A model generated the notes under the pieces. It made no database searches and had not been told where the DNA came from. It saw only the letters and a program-made list of their open reading frames with translations. From positions 124,001 through 188,000 of the forward strand of contig PAQM01000006.1 in assembly GCA_002709305.1 (NCBI GenBank): a stretch of 64,000 nt of DNA. The letters are read 5' to 3'. The position numbers and the translations under genes are program-made. Positions within the stretch are counted from its first letter, which is position 1. Each line of letters begins with the position of its first letter. Of the stretch, positions 35,085 through 43,707 are shown in pieces. Source of the DNA: Crocinitomicaceae bacterium (GTDB taxonomy: Bacteria > Bacteroidota > Bacteroidia > Flavobacteriales_D > Crocinitomicaceae).

Positions 35085-35654
35085 GTGGAGAATAAAGAAA
35101 AATTAAAGCATATAATCAACGGTTGTCTTGAAAACAAAAGACGTTCTCAAGAAGAGTTATTTAAGCTTTATTATGGAAAAATGATAAGTGTTTGTATGCG
35201 TTACACATTAGACAGAGATACAGCTGAGGAAGTTCTCCAAAAAGGTTTTATAAAGATATTTGAGAAATTAGAAGCATTTGACTATAAAGGTTCTTTTGAA
35301 GGATGGATAAGAAGAATTATGTGTAATACAGCAATTGATAATATTCGTAAAAATAAAAGAAACCCTAAATTAACAGATAATGAAAATGACTTTAAAATTG
35401 GATCCGAAAACCCAATAATTGAAGCAGAAGAACTAGAATTTATTGAAATGAAAGCTGAAATTGCTCTAGAAGCTATTAATAAATTATCACCTGCATATAA
35501 AACTGTATTTAATTTATATGTAATGGAGGAATATACTCATAAAGAAATTGGTCATATTCTTGGAATCAGTGAGGGAACGTCTAAATCTAATTTGTCAAAA
35601 GCTAAAATGAACCTTAAACAAATATTAAAAGAAAAATTCATGAATATTAAATAA
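35085..35654 (+). CDS. ECF-family RNA polymerase sigma factor
   Basis: The 189-residue protein has only regions 2 and 4, as ECF sigmas do. Region 2 holds YTLDRDTAEEVLQKGFIKIFEKL and FEGWIRRIMCNTAIDNIRKNKR (about residues 40-95); region 4 holds LSPAYKTVFNLYVMEEYTHKEI and GHILGISEGTSKSNLSKAKMNL (about 137-180). The GTG start is used because no in-frame ATG precedes the first conserved region. The next gene starts two bases after the stop and encodes a membrane protein, so the pair is a likely sigma/anti-sigma-like unit. Its promoter looks ECF-dependent. Target genes are unknown. Confidence 0.93.
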   Translation: MENKEKLKHIINGCLENKRRSQEELFKLYYGKMISVCMRYTLDRDTAEEVLQKGFIKIFEKLEAFDYKGSFEGWIRRIMCNTAIDNIRKNKRNPKLTDNENDFKIGSENPIIEAEELEFIEMKAEIALEAINKLSPAYKTVFNLYVMEEYTHKEIGHILGISEGTSKSNLSKAKMNLKQILKEKFMNIK

Positions 35655-35655
35655 A

Positions 35656-36918
35656 ATGAAAAATTTAGAAAACCATTTTAAAAAAATTTTAGAAAATCAT
35701 GAAATGCCTTATAATGAGAAGGCTTGGCATTCTTTAAAAACAAAACTTGACACAAAATCATCATTACAAAATAAACATAAGATTAAAATATATTCTTTAG
35801 TTACTGGAATTATAATAATCTCTTCTTTAATAATATATAACTTTTCATCAAATGACTCTAGTATTACATCAAAGAATATAAAGTCTAAAAATGATAAGAT
35901 AATGGAATATATGAAGAAAGAAGAAATAATTAGTCAACAAAATAATCGTGATATAAAAACTAATTTAATTGAAGACAAAAAAAGTATTACTCAGAATAAT
36001 CGAAAATCAATAGAAAAAAATATATCTGATAAAAAAACAAATCTAGAAGTTGAAAATAAATCTAAAGATATAAATCAAAATGATATAATTTTTGTTGATG
36101 AAAATAACACTAATTTAGAAGAAACAGAACCTAAAATTAATTATAATGAAAAGATTGTATTTGGTTTAAATTCCATAATACCTGAAATTAATAATTTATG
36201 TGAAGGTCAAACAATTAATATTAAAAATCCAAATAATACTGATCTTATCTTAAAAGGAAATGATTTATTAATAATAATACCAAAAAATTCTAACTATTCA
36301 GTAACCTTTAAATCAGCTGGTAATTACTCTATTAGTACAGAAAATAATACTAAAACTTTTATAGTTAAAAAATCACCTTTTATTGATTTCAATATTGATT
36401 TAGCAACAAAATTTGAAAATGGTATTCCAGTTACTAATGTCGAATGTAATCTACCTGGAAATAACTATCTATGGTCTTACAATAACAAAAATATTAACGG
36501 CAAGAAATCTACTGCACATTTCTATAAAAAAGGAAATCATGAAATATCATTAGAATTAACAGGTGTAAACGGATGTAAAAGCAGACTAAGTAAGTCAATA
36601 TATATAGAAGAATCCTATAATTTAATGGCTGTTAATTCTTTCATTCCAACTTCTATAGATTCACGTAAAAATAGATTTATACCATACGCTTTAACTAAAC
36701 GAAATGTGAAATTTCAGATGATTATAATCGATCCTAGTGATGGACATATTGTTTATCAAACTAATAATGCAAATGAAGGTTGGGATGGGATTGATCAAAA
36801 AACTGGAAAAATGGTTTCTTATAAATCAAATTACATTTGGAAGGTTGTTATTGATAATCCTGAGCCAAATGAAAACAACCAATATGTGGGTAGTATTATA
36901 CCAGTAAATTGGGAATAA
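35656..36918 (+). CDS. Membrane protein with cytoplasmic N-terminus, PKD-like and CHU_C-like C-terminal domains; probable sigma regulator
   Basis: The 420-residue product has no signal peptide. A short N-terminal part (1-43) carries MPYNEKAWHSLKTKLD, like the PPxxxWxxIxxxL motif seen at the start of many Bacteroidota proteins encoded after ECF sigmas. One helix (44-63) spans the inner membrane. Then come an Asn/Lys-rich linker (65-165), a PKD/Ig-like region (about 225-310, ending GNHEISLELTGVNGCKS), and a C-terminal segment like the gliding-motility CHU_C domain (NSFIPTSIDSRKNRFIP and NEGWDGIDQKTGK, about 322-420). CHU_C normally ends T9SS type B cargo, so its place on a membrane-anchored protein is odd. 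Two bases separate it from the sigma gene. I infer an anti-sigma or sensor role; no biochemical support. Confidence 0.75.
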   Translation: MKNLENHFKKILENHEMPYNEKAWHSLKTKLDTKSSLQNKHKIKIYSLVTGIIIISSLIIYNFSSNDSSITSKNIKSKNDKIMEYMKKEEIISQQNNRDIKTNLIEDKKSITQNNRKSIEKNISDKKTNLEVENKSKDINQNDIIFVDENNTNLEETEPKINYNEKIVFGLNSIIPEINNLCEGQTINIKNPNNTDLILKGNDLLIIIPKNSNYSVTFKSAGNYSISTENNTKTFIVKKSPFIDFNIDLATKFENGIPVTNVECNLPGNNYLWSYNNKNINGKKSTAHFYKKGNHEISLELTGVNGCKSRLSKSIYIEESYNLMAVNSFIPTSIDSRKNRFIPYALTKRNVKFQMIIIDPSDGHIVYQTNNANEGWDGIDQKTGKMVSYKSNYIWKVVIDNPEPNENNQYVGSIIPVNWE

Positions 36919-36924
36919 TAAAAA

Positions 36925-37863
36925 CTAAATTTTTAAATAAGGATATTTTTTAATTAATTTATTTTTTAAACTAGTATTTGCCTCTTTCATTTTAATATCA
37001 CTATTAGAATTAGGATGTATTGACTTGTGACTATCCGTTCTTTTTATTTTCATTACTTCATTACTTAAAAAAATAGTATCGTTTGAGCAATATACTTGTT
37101 CGAACTTTTCCCAAATAAATTTAAGTGCAAAATTACTTGGATGAACTAAATCATCAGAATAAAAACGATAATCTCTTAATTCATCAATTAAAATCTCATA
37201 TGCAGGGAAATATTCAACATTATTAAATAAAACTAAATTATGAACCAACTCAATCAATCGTGATTTACTTCTATTATTGTTAATTAAACCATCTTTCTTA
37301 TGCCTAACTGGACTAACAGTAAATATTATCTTTAAATCGGAGTTAATCATTCTGATCCGACTTATTATATCTAACCAAATCTCTTCCATTAATGAAACTG
37401 AAGTCAGTGATTTTGTGAATTTATCTTGTTTCTCTTTATGACAATTTCCAACAACTTTTAAAATATCATTATGACTGAACCCCCAAGCCGAACCGAATGT
37501 AATAATCAGAAAATTTGAAGAAATTAATCTTCGCCTGAAGTCTTGTCTAATTTTTACAATTTTTTTAATAAGCTTATCTTTAGAAAAATCAAAAATTGCT
37601 CCCGAGCTATCCCACGAATAAAATAAATCATCATTTTTATAAATATCCACACTTTTTTCATTAGTTATTGAATCATTTATGACATTTGAAATTGCTAATG
37701 GATGAAATAAAATACCAAACGGATTTTCAAAAAAAGAAAACCCCCTATTAGCAAGGTTAAAAGACATATTGTTTGAAAAACAACTACCTATTAATATAAT
37801 TTTATCCTTATGATTTAAATTAAGGCAACTCTTCTCTATATTGGTTTCTAATTTAAAATTCAT
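36925..37863 (-). CDS. GSCFA domain protein
   Basis: The 312-residue protein matches the GSCFA family, named for its GSCFS/GSCFA motif, here IGSCFSNNMSFNLANRGF near residue 26. Further family segments are NPFGILFHPLAI, LIITFGSAWGF and TVSPVRHKKDGL, and YFPAYEILIDELRDYRFYSDDLVHPS near 213-240. It resembles GDSL/SGNH hydrolases: the serine of the first motif and the DLVHPS histidine would be catalytic. Substrate unknown. It is the last gene of the 15-gene minus-strand run and its start overlaps recN's stop by one base. Confidence 0.9.
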   Translation of the reverse strand: MNFKLETNIEKSCLNLNHKDKIILIGSCFSNNMSFNLANRGFSFFENPFGILFHPLAISNVINDSITNEKSVDIYKNDDLFYSWDSSGAIFDFSKDKLIKKIVKIRQDFRRRLISSNFLIITFGSAWGFSHNDILKVVGNCHKEKQDKFTKSLTSVSLMEEIWLDIISRIRMINSDLKIIFTVSPVRHKKDGLINNNRSKSRLIELVHNLVLFNNVEYFPAYEILIDELRDYRFYSDDLVHPSNFALKFIWEKFEQVYCSNDTIFLSNEVMKIKRTDSHKSIHPNSNSDIKMKEANTSLKNKLIKKYPYLKI

Positions 37864-39518
37864 TATTTCATTAAAACTCGAGCATTATCTATGGCTACAT
37901 CTTTAATCTCAGAACCACTCATTAATCTAGCTATTTCTTCCACACGTTCATTATCTGATAATTCTTTAACTACTATTTTAGTTATATTATTATCAACAAA
38001 CTTTATTACTTTTAAATGCTGTGTTGCCTTAGCAGCTACTTGAGGTAAATGAGTAATTGCTATTACTTGAATATCTTTACCCATTTTTTTCATCATATTA
38101 CCCATTTTTTGAGCAACATCTCCTGAAACTCCAGTGTCAATTTCATCAAAAAATATTGATCTTAAATTAACTTGAGAAGACATTAAACTTTTTAAAACTA
38201 ACATAACTCTAGAAAGTTCTCCACCACTTACTGCATTATCAATAGAGACAGGATTAACTCCGACATTTGGACTAAATAAAAGCTCTAATATCGAATTACC
38301 GTATTCATTTAATTCTTTAGCATTAGTCTTAGTTAGATTAAATTTTAAAACTGTATTACCTAATTTTAAATCAGTTAATTTTTGTAATACTTTTTTTTCA
38401 ATTTCAGGAATTGACTCTAATCTTTTAGTATGAAGATTTTCAGCTAAATTAAATAAAGTGCTTTCTTCTTTTAATATTTCTTTAGATAATTCTTGAATAT
38501 TTTTTTCTAATTCTTCTTTATGGAAAGAAAAATCTGAAAGTTGATTCTGTAATTTAATTAATTCACTTTGGGAAGTTTTATTATGTTTTTGAAGAATCCT
38601 GTTATACCTATCTAACAAATTTATTAAAACCTCTATTCTATTTGGATTAGACTCTATTTTATTAAGTGTAAAATCAGCTTCTGAAGCTATATCTATTGAT
38701 TCAATTAATAAAGAATTAATTCTATCAAATAATAGATTTAGATGATCAGTAAAATTTTCACTTTTTGAAAGTAATAGCTTCAATTTGTTTAACCTTTCAT
38801 GAATCCCCGCATCACATTGAAAATATTCAATAATATTAGCATAACTAAAACGAATACTATCTACATTTTCCAATTCTATTAATTCATTTTGTAATTCATC
38901 ATATTTATGAGAATTAAGTTCTAATTCAATTAATTCATTTAATTGAAAATTATTATAATCAAATTCAGAAATACTTCGAGATAATTCAACTTTTAAGTCA
39001 TTTAATTTCTTTTTTTTATGTATTAAATTCGAGAAATTTATTGAAAATTCTTCTTGGTCTTTATATGTTCCAGATAATACATCCAAAACTTTCATTTGAA
39101 AATCTGATTTTTTTAATTCAAGAGAATGAAATTGAGAATGAATATTGATTAGTTGAGAAGAAAATTCTTGTAAGATATTTAAATGAACTGGTGTATCATT
39201 AATAAAAGCACGAGATTTACCTTGCTTAATTATTTCTCTACGTATAATAGTATCATTGCAATAATCTAAATCATGTTTACTAAAAAAATCTTCAAGGTTA
39301 AACTCTTTAATACAAAAAATTGCTTCTACAACTGATTTATTAGACAAATTACCTACAACAGAAAAATCAGCACGCTTACCCAAAACTAAGGCTAATGAAT
39401 TCAACAATATAGACTTCCCTGAACCTGTTTCACCAGTAATTACAGTAAAATCATTATTGAAATTAATCAACAATTTATCAATAAATACAAAATTTTCTAT
39501 GCTTAATGATTTTATCAT
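37863..39518 (-). CDS. recN: DNA repair protein RecN
   Basis: RecN is an SMC-like ATPase for double-strand break repair. From ATG 39518 the protein has 551 residues: Walker A ITGETGSGKSILLNSL near residue 29, long coiled-coil arms (about 150-370), and the C-terminal NAVSGGELSRVMLVLKSL and IFFDEIDTGVSG (signature and Walker B). A TTG three bases upstream is in frame, but ATG fits an ATGA overlap with the stop of the PorD-like gene. Flavobacteriia typically show bamD - rpoZ - coaBC - porD-like - recN in this order, from memory. Confidence 0.95.
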   Translation of the reverse strand: MIKSLSIENFVFIDKLLINFNNDFTVITGETGSGKSILLNSLALVLGKRADFSVVGNLSNKSVVEAIFCIKEFNLEDFFSKHDLDYCNDTIIRREIIKQGKSRAFINDTPVHLNILQEFSSQLINIHSQFHSLELKKSDFQMKVLDVLSGTYKDQEEFSINFSNLIHKKKKLNDLKVELSRSISEFDYNNFQLNELIELELNSHKYDELQNELIELENVDSIRFSYANIIEYFQCDAGIHERLNKLKLLLSKSENFTDHLNLLFDRINSLLIESIDIASEADFTLNKIESNPNRIEVLINLLDRYNRILQKHNKTSQSELIKLQNQLSDFSFHKEELEKNIQELSKEILKEESTLFNLAENLHTKRLESIPEIEKKVLQKLTDLKLGNTVLKFNLTKTNAKELNEYGNSILELLFSPNVGVNPVSIDNAVSGGELSRVMLVLKSLMSSQVNLRSIFFDEIDTGVSGDVAQKMGNMMKKMGKDIQVIAITHLPQVAAKATQHLKVIKFVDNNITKIVVKELSDNERVEEIARLMSGSEIKDVAIDNARVLMK

Positions 39519-40423
39519 CAATTTAATATCTCCTGATATTTAGAAGAATTTGCAGGATCTATTCTTTTTAAAAGATTTACAATTTCGTTTTTTTCTTTAA
39601 TTTCTGCTTCGGAATACATGTTCTTTAATTCATTAGTTTTTGCCTGCATAAAATTTAAAACATTCAAAGAGCTCGGACGTGTTGCTGTAACCTTAATTAA
39701 TTTACTCAAAGCTGAATAAATATTAGATTTAGCTGACTTATCATCATCATATAATAAATCTATGCCCTTACGGTGATATAAATACATACAGTCTCTTAAA
39801 GGAGAAAATAATTCATGAAGAATATTGTCGATTAACCAATAACGATTATTTTTTCCACGTGATGAACTTTTCCAACCCGAATTTGAAGAAGACTGAGCAT
39901 TACTAACTATCTCTTGAGCAATTGTAAACAAATCTGTTCCACCTTTATTACTAAAGGAATCATAATCCATACCAAGAATAAAATAAGCATAAAATGCTAA
40001 AACAGATGACAACTCATCTCTATATTGGTTTGGTGCGTAGATTAAAGCCGCTCCGCGTGAATAAGTAAATGAAATATCATCATCTTGAAAATTAAATAAA
40101 GTAGTATTATAGTTTGAATTAAATGCTGGACGTGAGCTTTGAATTTGAAGAGAGCCTGAAAAAGTACCAGATACTGGAATTTCATTAATTTGAAGTTGTA
40201 AGTTACAGTTAACTCTTTCCTCAACTGTAAAATTATCTCTAGTCCACTGTGTATTATTCATGAAATCATAGATAGTATTTTCGAGTTCTGTAATCATTTC
40301 TTTATCAAGAGTAGTTAGCTCTAGACGTGCATCAGAGATAATACTAACCTGACAGTTTAATTCTTGAGAATCAAGCTTAAATATTAACAGAAATAATGAA
40401 ATGAGTAATGAAATATACTTCAA
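39518..40423 (-). CDS. DUF4835 family protein, T9SS PorD-like
   Basis: The 301-residue protein matches DUF4835, which databases name type IX secretion system protein PorD; the mechanism is not known. It has a signal peptide (about 1-19, ending LDSQE). Family segments are LNCQVSIISDARLE, INEIPVSGTFSGSLQIQSSRPAFNSNY and DNILHELFSPLRDCMYLYHRKGIDLL. The start is a TTG that overlaps the coaBC stop (TTGA); no in-frame ATG gives a complete signal peptide. It fits the T9SS-type peptidase elsewhere in the window. Confidence 0.88.
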   Translation of the reverse strand: MKYISLLISLFLLIFKLDSQELNCQVSIISDARLELTTLDKEMITELENTIYDFMNNTQWTRDNFTVEERVNCNLQLQINEIPVSGTFSGSLQIQSSRPAFNSNYNTTLFNFQDDDISFTYSRGAALIYAPNQYRDELSSVLAFYAYFILGMDYDSFSNKGGTDLFTIAQEIVSNAQSSSNSGWKSSSRGKNNRYWLIDNILHELFSPLRDCMYLYHRKGIDLLYDDDKSAKSNIYSALSKLIKVTATRPSSLNVLNFMQAKTNELKNMYSEAEIKEKNEIVNLLKRIDPANSSKYQEILN

Positions 40424-41622
40424 CTTAAATACTTTTTTAAAAATAATACTATATCTTTCGCAACTTTGTCCTTTGATTTTAAATCAAAATCTTGAAAATT
40501 ATTTTTATTATCTAAAATACTAATTTTGTTAGTATCAAAACCAAAACCTGCTCCTAAATCTTCTAAAGAATTCATTACAACAATATCTAATTTTTTCAAT
40601 TCTAGCTTCTTTTTAGCATTTTGCTTAACATCATTAGTTTCTAAAGAAAAACCAACTAAATATTGATTATCTTTTTTATTTTGACTTGCCCAAAATAAAA
40701 TATCTGGATTTTTAATTAATTCAATTTTTAGTTCTTCACTAGATTTCTTTACTTTTTTATGAAAACGTTTTTTTGGTCTGTAATCAGAGACTGCTGCAGA
40801 AAATATTCCAAAAACAGAATGTTTCCATGCTTTTTTTACTTCCATTAACATCTCTTCGGCAGATTTCACATTAATAAGAGATAAATTCGGGTGATTAATT
40901 TTCAAATTTGTAGGTCCAGAAATTAAAGTTACAATTGCACCTTGATTCAAAAATTCATTAGCAAGACTATACCCCATCTTTCCGCTAGAATAATTACTTA
41001 TATACCTTACTGGATCAATTTCCTCACATGTTGGGCCAGCAGTAATTAATACATTTTTATTTTTAAACAGGGGATCTAATTTAGAATCAAAAAATTGATG
41101 AATAGAATTAAAAATATTTTCAGGTTCTGACATACGCCCATCGCCTACTAAACCACTAGCTAACTCACCATACTCGACTGGGATTATTTCCACTCCATGT
41201 TCAGATAATTTTTCGAAATTACTTTTTGTTGAAGCATGATTATACATATCCAAATCCATTGCAGGAGCAACTAGGGTATTTGTTTTCATAGAAAGATATG
41301 TTGCTAGTAATAAATTATCACAACTACCTAAAGCCATTTTACTTAATGTATTTTTGGTTAATGGAGCAATTACAAAAACATCTGCCCAAAGCCCATATTC
41401 TACATGATTATTCCATGAACCGTCTTTTTTATTCCAAAACTCAACGGCTACTGGATTACCTGAAAGAGTTGATAAGACTAGAGGGCTTATAAAATCACAA
41501 GAGGCAGGTGTCATAATACATTTAACCTCTGCCTCAGCTTTTATTAATAATCTTATAAGAAATGGGATTTTATATGCGGCTATACCACCAGTTATTCCCA
41601 GAAGTATGCGCTTACCTCGCAT
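40420..41622 (-). CDS. coaBC: Bifunctional phosphopantothenoylcysteine decarboxylase / synthetase CoaBC (Dfp)
   Basis: CoaBC performs two steps of coenzyme A synthesis. The 400-residue protein has the FMN-binding decarboxylase half (GITGGIAAYKIPFLIRLL at residue 9, APAMDLDMYNH near 119, with GGIAAYK flavin loop) and the synthetase half (ITAGPTCEEIDPVRYISN near 192, SSGKMGYSLA, and AAVSDYRPK near 275). Its ends overlap or nearly touch rpoZ and the PorD-like gene, so it is in the same transcript. Confidence 0.96.
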   Translation of the reverse strand: MRGKRILLGITGGIAAYKIPFLIRLLIKAEAEVKCIMTPASCDFISPLVLSTLSGNPVAVEFWNKKDGSWNNHVEYGLWADVFVIAPLTKNTLSKMALGSCDNLLLATYLSMKTNTLVAPAMDLDMYNHASTKSNFEKLSEHGVEIIPVEYGELASGLVGDGRMSEPENIFNSIHQFFDSKLDPLFKNKNVLITAGPTCEEIDPVRYISNYSSGKMGYSLANEFLNQGAIVTLISGPTNLKINHPNLSLINVKSAEEMLMEVKKAWKHSVFGIFSAAVSDYRPKKRFHKKVKKSSEELKIELIKNPDILFWASQNKKDNQYLVGFSLETNDVKQNAKKKLELKKLDIVVMNSLEDLGAGFGFDTNKISILDNKNNFQDFDLKSKDKVAKDIVLFLKKYLS

Positions 41623-41627
41623 TTAAA

Positions 41628-41957
41628 TTATTTTTCATCATTAATCTCAGGATCTCTATGATAAATTTTATCAGCTAATAATTCTTGAATAGCAATAGCA
41701 ACAGTTTTAGGCAATCTTTCATAAAATCTAGATATTTCTATTTGCTCTCTATTTTCAAAAATTTCTTCTAAATTATCTGTTGTAGATGCAAACTCTTGTA
41801 ATTTTTGAGTAAGTTCCTCTTTTAACTCAACACTTAACTGATTTGATCTTTTAGACATCATGACGATAGATTGGTAGATATTACCAGTCTTTTCCTCCAT
41901 TTCAGAGGTATCTCTTGTTATAGTTGTTTTTTCCGCAGTACTATTTTTAAAACTCAT
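41628..41957 (-). CDS. rpoZ: RNA polymerase omega subunit, Bacteroidota type
   Basis: The 109-residue protein matches the Rpb6/omega-like family annotated in Bacteroidota. Visible is the core GNIYQSIVMMSKRSNQLSVELK near residues 26-47 and a long acidic helical part (LEEIFENREQIEISRFYERLPK). Omega stabilises the beta-prime subunit. It lies between bamD (three-base gap) and coaBC (five-base gap), and the pairing of rpoZ with coaBC is also seen in other phyla. Confidence 0.9.
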   Translation of the reverse strand: MSFKNSTAEKTTITRDTSEMEEKTGNIYQSIVMMSKRSNQLSVELKEELTQKLQEFASTTDNLEEIFENREQIEISRFYERLPKTVAIAIQELLADKIYHRDPEINDEK

Positions 41958-41960
41958 ATC

Positions 41961-42755
41961 TTAATTTTTTATTTTATCTAATTCAATCTGTTTATAATAA
42001 TTAGAAACTACATCTATATATTCAGAATTAGGAAAACTAGCTACAAAGTTATAATATCTTTCTATAGTTTTTTCAATTCTATCCTTTTTTTTACTCTCAA
42101 CACTGTTTTTAGATAAAAAATAAGAATTTTTGACCAACAAATATGATACTTCTTCATTATAAATAGACATTGGAAAATCATTTAAAAAAGTTATAGCTGC
42201 TGATGTAGCAGCTCTATAATTACCTGTTTGAGAGTATAGTCTAACTGCATAAAAATCTTTTTTCTCTAATTTAAAACGAAGTTTATCAATAATTACATTA
42301 CATGAATCAACAAGTGTTGAAGATGGAAAACGATCAATAAATTGTTGAAGATCATTAATCGCTAAAGCTGTTTCATTTTGATCAAGTGAAAAATCGGGGG
42401 AATTTTGAACAGAACACATAGCGCTTAAAAACAATGCTTCTTCTGATTTTTGACTCATTGAAAATCTCTGAGAAAACTGACCCAAATAATAACCTGCCAT
42501 GTAATAATCACCAGCTAAATAATACCCCTTACCTATTCTAAAATAAGATAATTCTCCTTCATTTGTCTTTGGCATTCTTTGGTATACCTGTTCATATAAG
42601 TCAATTGACCTCAATTCTTGACCATCATCATATAACTCATTAGCCATTTGAAATTTAGCTGTGTAATTATCTGATTTAAGTACTTTATTATATGATTTAC
42701 AAGATGTAAAAATAAAACCGCTAGAGATAATAAAAAAAAGAAATAATATTTTCAT
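41961..42755 (-). CDS. bamD: Outer-membrane assembly lipoprotein BamD
   Basis: BamD is the essential lipoprotein partner of BamA in inserting outer-membrane barrels. From ATG 42755 the product has 264 residues: a lipoprotein signal ending FTSCKS (cysteine near 19) and about five TPR-like helices pairs, with YLAGDYYMAGYYLGQFSQRF near 77 and AINDLQQFIDRFPSSTLVD near 128 typical of YfiO/BamD. A GTG at 42761 is in frame but sits on the promoter box. Five bases separate the box from the ATG. Confidence 0.92.
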   Translation of the reverse strand: MKILFLFFIISSGFIFTSCKSYNKVLKSDNYTAKFQMANELYDDGQELRSIDLYEQVYQRMPKTNEGELSYFRIGKGYYLAGDYYMAGYYLGQFSQRFSMSQKSEEALFLSAMCSVQNSPDFSLDQNETALAINDLQQFIDRFPSSTLVDSCNVIIDKLRFKLEKKDFYAVRLYSQTGNYRAATSAAITFLNDFPMSIYNEEVSYLLVKNSYFLSKNSVESKKKDRIEKTIERYYNFVASFPNSEYIDVVSNYYKQIELDKIKN

Positions 42756-42760
42756 AAACA

Positions 42761-42768
42761 CAAAAATA
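42761..42768 (-). promoter_or_regulatory. -7 promoter element upstream of bamD
   Basis: On the minus strand TATTTTTG matches TAnnTTTG and ends five bases before the bamD ATG. No clear TTG is seen at -33. It would provide internal transcription of bamD - rpoZ - coaBC within the long run. Confidence 0.4.
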
Positions 42769-42792
42769 AAAGAAATATGATTTGTATTTTTT

Positions 42793-43704
42793 TTAACGTA
42801 CTCTAATTCTTTGACCTATCTGAAGAATAGTGTTTCGATTTATACCATTTAAAGAACATAATTTTGAAACTGATGTTCCATTTTTTATAGCAATAGCTCC
42901 CAATGTATCACCAGACCTAACTCTATGATATACCTTGTTAGAATTAGATTTTTTAGTTGATGAACCAGCTCTAAATAAACCACGATTTATTAATAAATTT
43001 TGATCTATAATTCTTTTATTCTTAAAGTCAATAATTTTTTCTGGGTTTAAAGGGATATCATAAAATCTAACTTCAAAATGTAAATGAGAACCATAAGAAT
43101 GTCCAGTATTCCCTCCTAAACCAATAGGATCTCCTGCATTAACAATTTGATTTGGAACAACTAAATGCTTATTTAAATGTGCGTAAAAAGTTTCTAATCC
43201 ATTATTATGACGAATAATCACTAAATTTCCAAAACCACTTAAATTATATTTTGCATATCTAACTCTACCCCCCCAAGCAGCTCGAACAGTGTCCCCAGTT
43301 TTTAAATCTATATCTGTTCCATTGTGCTGACGACCTCTTCTCCATCCAAATCGAGATGTAATTTGACCATCAAAAGGCAATACAAAACCTGAATCAATAT
43401 TTTCTTGAAGGCAAATCCAAAATGTGTCTTTAATTTGATTAACATCATTTTTCAAATTTGATGTATAACAAACATCAGTATTCCAATTTTGAACAAAATT
43501 TATATTCAGATCTTCATTAATAAGTGAATATAAATGTTCATTTAATACACCATTAAAGTTTTGATCTTCTATATATTCCCATGTTCTATTAGCATAAATT
43601 AAAATTTTACCTTTTTGACTATCAATAGTGTCAATTATTTGAGTAAAAGTAAATTTGATGATAGAAATAAATATTAAAGTGATGAGAAAATGAATATTTT
43701 TCAT
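42793..43704 (-). CDS. M23 peptidoglycan endopeptidase with LysM domain
   Basis: The 303-residue protein cuts peptidoglycan cross-links in the periplasm. It has a signal peptide (about 1-21, ending TFTQ), an M23 domain with the Zn ligands in GRQHNGTDIDL (H and D near residue 131-135) and GSHLHFEVR (near 202-210), and a C-terminal LysM (VRSGDTLGAIAIKNGTSVSKLC, ending INRNTILQIGQRIRVR). All LytM-type catalytic residues are present, so it should be active rather than an activator. It follows the tandem FKBP gene by three bases. Confidence 0.93.
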   Translation of the reverse strand: MKNIHFLITLIFISIIKFTFTQIIDTIDSQKGKILIYANRTWEYIEDQNFNGVLNEHLYSLINEDLNINFVQNWNTDVCYTSNLKNDVNQIKDTFWICLQENIDSGFVLPFDGQITSRFGWRRGRQHNGTDIDLKTGDTVRAAWGGRVRYAKYNLSGFGNLVIIRHNNGLETFYAHLNKHLVVPNQIVNAGDPIGLGGNTGHSYGSHLHFEVRFYDIPLNPEKIIDFKNKRIIDQNLLINRGLFRAGSSTKKSNSNKVYHRVRSGDTLGAIAIKNGTSVSKLCSLNGINRNTILQIGQRIRVR

Positions 43705-43707
43705 GAA

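Noticed and set aside
37998-38006. TTATCAACA DnaA-box-like 9-mer inside recN
   Set aside because: Single copy in coding sequence; the motif is frequent at this base composition.
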